Positions 4,334 through 7,270 of a DNA stretch of 7,270 bases are shown piece by piece. How positions within the stretch are numbered: position 1 is the first letter of the stretch; each line of letters begins with the position of its first letter. The stretch is from Lachnoclostridium sp. UBA6475 (GTDB lineage Bacteria; Bacillota; Clostridia; Lachnospirales; Lachnospiraceae). The notes under the pieces are model-generated. The model had not been told where the DNA came from. It saw nothing but the letters and a program-made list of their open reading frames with translations, and ran no database searches. The DNA lies in assembly GCA_002435545.1 (NCBI GenBank), contig DJNB01000002.1:1-7270 (forward strand). Reading direction: 5' to 3'. A program made the position numbers and the translations under genes.

Positions 4334-7270
4334 ATGAAAAAGAAACCGAGAATTATGAAGCGGATTCTCAGCATCGCACTGGCGTCGGCACTTGTTGCCA
4401 CAAGTGTACAGATCGCCGCAATTCCGTCTCATGTTGTGCTGGCAGCACCGGGGAATATGGAAACGGGAACAACGCTGGGAGACACCAATGTGAAAGACCA
4501 GAATGTACTTACTTTTTATAAGATCATTGCCAATGCAGTGGCTGCAAATAATAGTGATGTACTGAATTATATCGGTAGTCATACGGTACAAGAAGTTCTT
4601 GATCAGTATAAAGAAGATGATAAACTGACAAGTCCGGCGATGGGAACGGATTTGATCCGTTATGACGGAAAAATTGACTTTGGAAATCTGAAAGTATCCA
4701 GTATGGAAGGAATCGGCTGGGCACAAAATGCCAAGGAGATGGATCTGTCGGGGATTACTTTAGCGACAGGAAATGATATTACATCGATTCCGGATAAAGA
4801 ATTCCAAAACTGTTCCGGCTTGCAAAAGATCATTCTTCCACAAACCGTAACAACCATTGGAAACAATGCCTTTGAGGGATGTAAAAATCTTGTTACGCTG
4901 GGAATTGGTACAGCGGCAGATGGAGTGGTAGACCTTTCCAATATTAATACGATTGGATCGAATGCCTTTTCCGGCTGTGAAGTTATATCAGACCTTGAAC
5001 TGGGAAAATATGATACCCGTTCGGAACTGACAATAAAAGCACAGGCGTTCCTGGGATGTACCGCCTTAGAGAAGATCGAGATCCCGGTCAAAAATGCAGC
5101 ATTGATCGGAGCAAGTGCATTTGAAAACTGTTCCGGGTTGCAGGAAATTGGTCTCCAGAAAGACTTACAGTACATAGGAAACGCTGTGTTCAGGGGAACG
5201 GGAGCCAGTACCTCCGGTGTGAAGTTTTATGAGATCGAAGATGGAGTTAAGGATGTATCCATTCTTCCGGAAAACATAACTTATATCGATGACTATGCAT
5301 TCGCAAACTGTTTTTTGAAAAAAATGGATCTCTCATCCTGTAAAAAATTGGAAAAGATAAACAAATCTGCATTTTCGGGAGCAAATTTCCGTACCGGAGA
5401 TAATTTTAAGATTGAGGAGTCTACGGATGATAACAAGCGAGATGAAGTGTACAAAGAGTATACGGTTCTGCTGCCGGCAAGCCTTACAAGCATTGGAGAA
5501 GAGGCTTTCCATGATTGCGGGATCGGTTACATCGATATACCGGAATCTTGTACAGATATCGGAGAAAGAGCGTTTTCGAAAAGCTATATTATTAGTATCA
5601 AACTGCCAAAAACGTTAGAAGCGATTAAAGCAGGAACTTTCTACCGATGCCATTATCTCAAAGGAACGGAGGTAGAACTTCCGACAGATGCTAAACTGGC
5701 TTCGATCGGACAGAGTGCATTTTCAGAGTGCTGGAGACTGGAAACTACGGCATTTCTGAAAGATTTATCCAATTTGAAAAGTATTGGAGAAGAGGCTTTT
5801 TCAGCATGTTATGCATACCGTTTTTCAGATAAGTCCTTTGTTTACAATTCCTGGAAAGAAAAAACGTTTCTCAGTGGGTTGAGTGAAGTTATTTTACCGG
5901 ATTGCGTAACCGAACTTGGAAAGGGAGCATTTTCCAACAACTACAATTTACAGACTGTAACGCTGGGGAGCGGCATTACCAATATCCCGGAAATGTGTTT
6001 TGGAAATGAAGCAAGTGACATTGCAAGCGGGGCACATCTGGAAAAAGTTGTGGTATCGGATAAATTGAAGACAATTGGAGACAAAGCATTTGTCAATCAG
6101 TTTAAATTATCCACATTAGGTACAAAATCAAATCTTGAAGAAGGTACAGTCCAGTTTGCAGGTGGTCTTGTATCCATTGGAGACAGCGCATTTATGAACT
6201 GTGGTAAAGCGTATGATAACGCTTCCATGACAGCAGTAAAAGTTATGATTTCTCCTGACCGGCTGCAGACCTCTTATAGTGATGGATGCTATGAACTGTA
6301 TGTTACAAAAAACGGAAGTCAGAAGACAGAGCATGTCTTTGTAAACCCGGCGGATATAAAAGAGCCATCGAAAATATCACAGTCAGATACCGGATATGAG
6401 GAGTATTATGTACTTGCTCAGCGGAAGTATTATGATCCTTCGGATGTTGTTGATCTGTCTGAAAAATCAAGAGACATTTATCAAACATGTGACAGTTTTT
6501 ATGAGACAACGCAGTCCGATTATGGAAACCGTTTTGTCAATATAGGAACACCGTATGAGACATTATACCTGAAAAAGGAAAGTTCCGTTTCACTGCTTCC
6601 GGCAGATGGATCCGATAGTGCACTTATGACTCCATCGGCAAAGGAACTTGGTGTCGATCAGACAACAAATGAGACAACAAATCAAACAACTGTAACATTA
6701 AATTACATTTTTGGTATGAAACAATTGATTCTTCCGGATTCCTTAAAAGATGACAATATCGGTGAGGCAGCGTTTATGAACTGCTGTAATCTGGATACGG
6801 TTAAATTACCAAAAGCACTTACTGTAATTAAGAAAGATACGTTTAATGGATGTGGCAGCGAGATATTGAATATTGCAGACCGTACAGAAACTTCAAAGTT
6901 TTATGATTATTACGGTCTGCAGACGATCAATATGCCGGATACACTGACAAAGATCGAAGAGGGTGCGTTTAAAAACTGTGTAAACCTTGTACTTGATAAT
7001 CCAAATGGAGTAGGAAGTTCCTTTGGAACAAGCATTGAGAGTATCGGTAATAGTGCATTCGAAGGCTGTCTCTCATTGAAGGAAGCCGTGTTCCCATCCA
7101 GTCTTCTTTCCATCGGAGAGAGCGCATTTGCAAAATGTACTTTGACAGAATTAAAAGACCGTGAACTTCGATATGCCAATAGTGAAAAAACGGCAAAATA
7201 CAGAATGAATCGTACGAAATATGGAACGATTGTGATCAAATATGGTCTTTCTTCCGTTGACTTTGTACGA
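4334..7270 (+). CDS. Secreted BspA-like leucine-rich-repeat surface protein (3' end outside window)
   Basis: Translation from the ATG at 4334 gives 979 codons without a stop, and the gene runs off the window. A signal peptide is clear: basic start (KKKPRIMKR), hydrophobic core 11-30, likely cleavage after VLA at 37. Residues 58-155 form an N-terminal cap with FYKIIANAVAAN and GIGWAQNAKEMDLSG. From about 151 come roughly 22 repeats of the LRR_5/BspA type (I-G-x-x-A-F-x-x-C-x-x-L-x-x-I-x-L-P), with the A-F pair near 179, 211, 238, 262, 322, 346, 391, 413, 462, 488, 532, 585, 619, 813, 878, 908 and 931 and degenerate copies between. Residues 636-795 lack the repeat. Related proteins in gut and oral anaerobes are surface adhesins or binding proteins, but the ligand cannot be told. 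The anchor would be beyond the window. Confidence 0.95.
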   Translation, partial: MKKKPRIMKRILSIALASALVATSVQIAAIPSHVVLAAPGNMETGTTLGDTNVKDQNVLTFYKIIANAVAANNSDVLNYIGSHTVQEVLDQYKEDDKLTSPAMGTDLIRYDGKIDFGNLKVSSMEGIGWAQNAKEMDLSGITLATGNDITSIPDKEFQNCSGLQKIILPQTVTTIGNNAFEGCKNLVTLGIGTAADGVVDLSNINTIGSNAFSGCEVISDLELGKYDTRSELTIKAQAFLGCTALEKIEIPVKNAALIGASAFENCSGLQEIGLQKDLQYIGNAVFRGTGASTSGVKFYEIEDGVKDVSILPENITYIDDYAFANCFLKKMDLSSCKKLEKINKSAFSGANFRTGDNFKIEESTDDNKRDEVYKEYTVLLPASLTSIGEEAFHDCGIGYIDIPESCTDIGERAFSKSYIISIKLPKTLEAIKAGTFYRCHYLKGTEVELPTDAKLASIGQSAFSECWRLETTAFLKDLSNLKSIGEEAFSACYAYRFSDKSFVYNSWKEKTFLSGLSEVILPDCVTELGKGAFSNNYNLQTVTLGSGITNIPEMCFGNEASDIASGAHLEKVVVSDKLKTIGDKAFVNQFKLSTLGTKSNLEEGTVQFAGGLVSIGDSAFMNCGKAYDNASMTAVKVMISPDRLQTSYSDGCYELYVTKNGSQKTEHVFVNPADIKEPSKISQSDTGYEEYYVLAQRKYYDPSDVVDLSEKSRDIYQTCDSFYETTQSDYGNRFVNIGTPYETLYLKKESSVSLLPADGSDSALMTPSAKELGVDQTTNETTNQTTVTLNYIFGMKQLILPDSLKDDNIGEAAFMNCCNLDTVKLPKALTVIKKDTFNGCGSEILNIADRTETSKFYDYYGLQTINMPDTLTKIEEGAFKNCVNLVLDNPNGVGSSFGTSIESIGNSAFEGCLSLKEAVFPSSLLSIGESAFAKCTLTELKDRELRYANSEKTAKYRMNRTKYGTIVIKYGLSSVDFVR
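5492..5799 (+). repeat. 17-bp direct repeat within the LRR coding region
   Basis: ATTGGAGAAGAGGCTTT occurs exactly at 5492-5508 and 5783-5799. Both copies are in frame and encode the IGEEAF core of two repeats, 291 bp (97 codons) apart. Recombination between them would delete a whole number of codons. Most other repeats are similar in protein but diverged in DNA. Confidence 0.8.
6239..6718 (+). other. Non-LRR insert within the LRR protein (about residues 636-795)
   Basis: This stretch lacks the IGxxAFxxC pattern that runs almost without break on either side. It is rich in Tyr, Asp, Ser and Thr (for example GYEEYYVLAQRKYYDPSD and CDSFYETTQSDYGNRF) and looks beta-rich, ending in a Thr/Asn linker before LRRs resume at ILPDSL. 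It contains only two Cys (652, 719). I recognise no family. It may be an inserted domain or a long loop projecting from the solenoid. Confidence 0.6.
6659..6694 (+). repeat. Short 12-bp tandem repeat coding a Thr/Asn linker
   Basis: CAGACAACAAAT is followed by GAGACAACAAAT and a partial third copy CAAACAACTGTA, encoding QTTNETTNQTT. The unit length is a multiple of three, so changes in copy number would lengthen or shorten the linker without breaking the frame. It marks the end of the non-LRR insert. Confidence 0.7.

Noticed and set aside
4168..4401. 77-codon minus-strand frame across the intergenic region that looks like a small membrane protein
   Set aside because: It crosses the terminator, the promoter and the signal peptide of the LRR gene, and AT-rich DNA gives hydrophobic codons by chance. 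No ribosome site supports it.
6659..6694. Tandem repeat as the beginning of a CRISPR array
   Set aside because: The units are 12 bp, contiguous, in frame and without spacers. They code a Thr/Asn linker.

Overview
The window carries the distal half of a tryptophan operon, then a single-gene unit for a lipid-anchored foldase, then the first 979 codons of a large secreted leucine-rich-repeat protein. All genes are on the + strand. Moderate base composition, strong AGGAGG-type ribosome sites, extended -10 promoters (TGATARAATG), a lipobox lipoprotein and a BspA-like repeat protein suggest a Gram-positive anaerobe of the Clostridia. The gut family Lachnospiraceae is the best guess; this comes from recognised protein and promoter style, not from a marker gene.

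Region 1 (1-2962): trpC (3' part), trpF, trpB and trpA are packed head to tail, with a 4-base gap, a 14-base overlap and an 8-base overlap. They convert phosphoribosyl-anthranilate to indole-glycerol phosphate (TrpF, TrpC) and then to tryptophan (TrpA/TrpB complex). trpE, trpG, trpD and the operon's control region lie, if present, upstream of the window. All expected catalytic residues are visible except one: the catalytic Asp of TrpA (Asp60 in E. coli numbering) is Glu.

Region 2 (2963-4229): a short spacer holds an extended -10 promoter, an imperfect inverted repeat and a perfect 10-bp palindrome near the predicted transcription start. It is followed by a GTG-started gene for a 368-residue lipoprotein. 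This protein matches trigger factor from its linker through its FKBP and C-terminal chaperone domains, but the ribosome-binding domain is replaced by a lipoprotein signal peptide. A very strong intrinsic terminator closes the unit. No convincing terminator follows trpA, so some trp transcripts may run into this gene.

Region 3 (4230-7270): a clear promoter, a 16-bp palindromic operator-like site in the leader and a strong ribosome site precede a signal-peptide protein with about 22 BspA-type (LRR_5) repeats. The repeats are interrupted by about 170 residues of non-repeat sequence. The reading frame is still open at the window edge. One plausible reading is that the outward-facing foldase helps fold exported proteins such as this neighbour, but only adjacency supports that. 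I found no RNA gene, CRISPR array, insertion sequence or phage-type gene.
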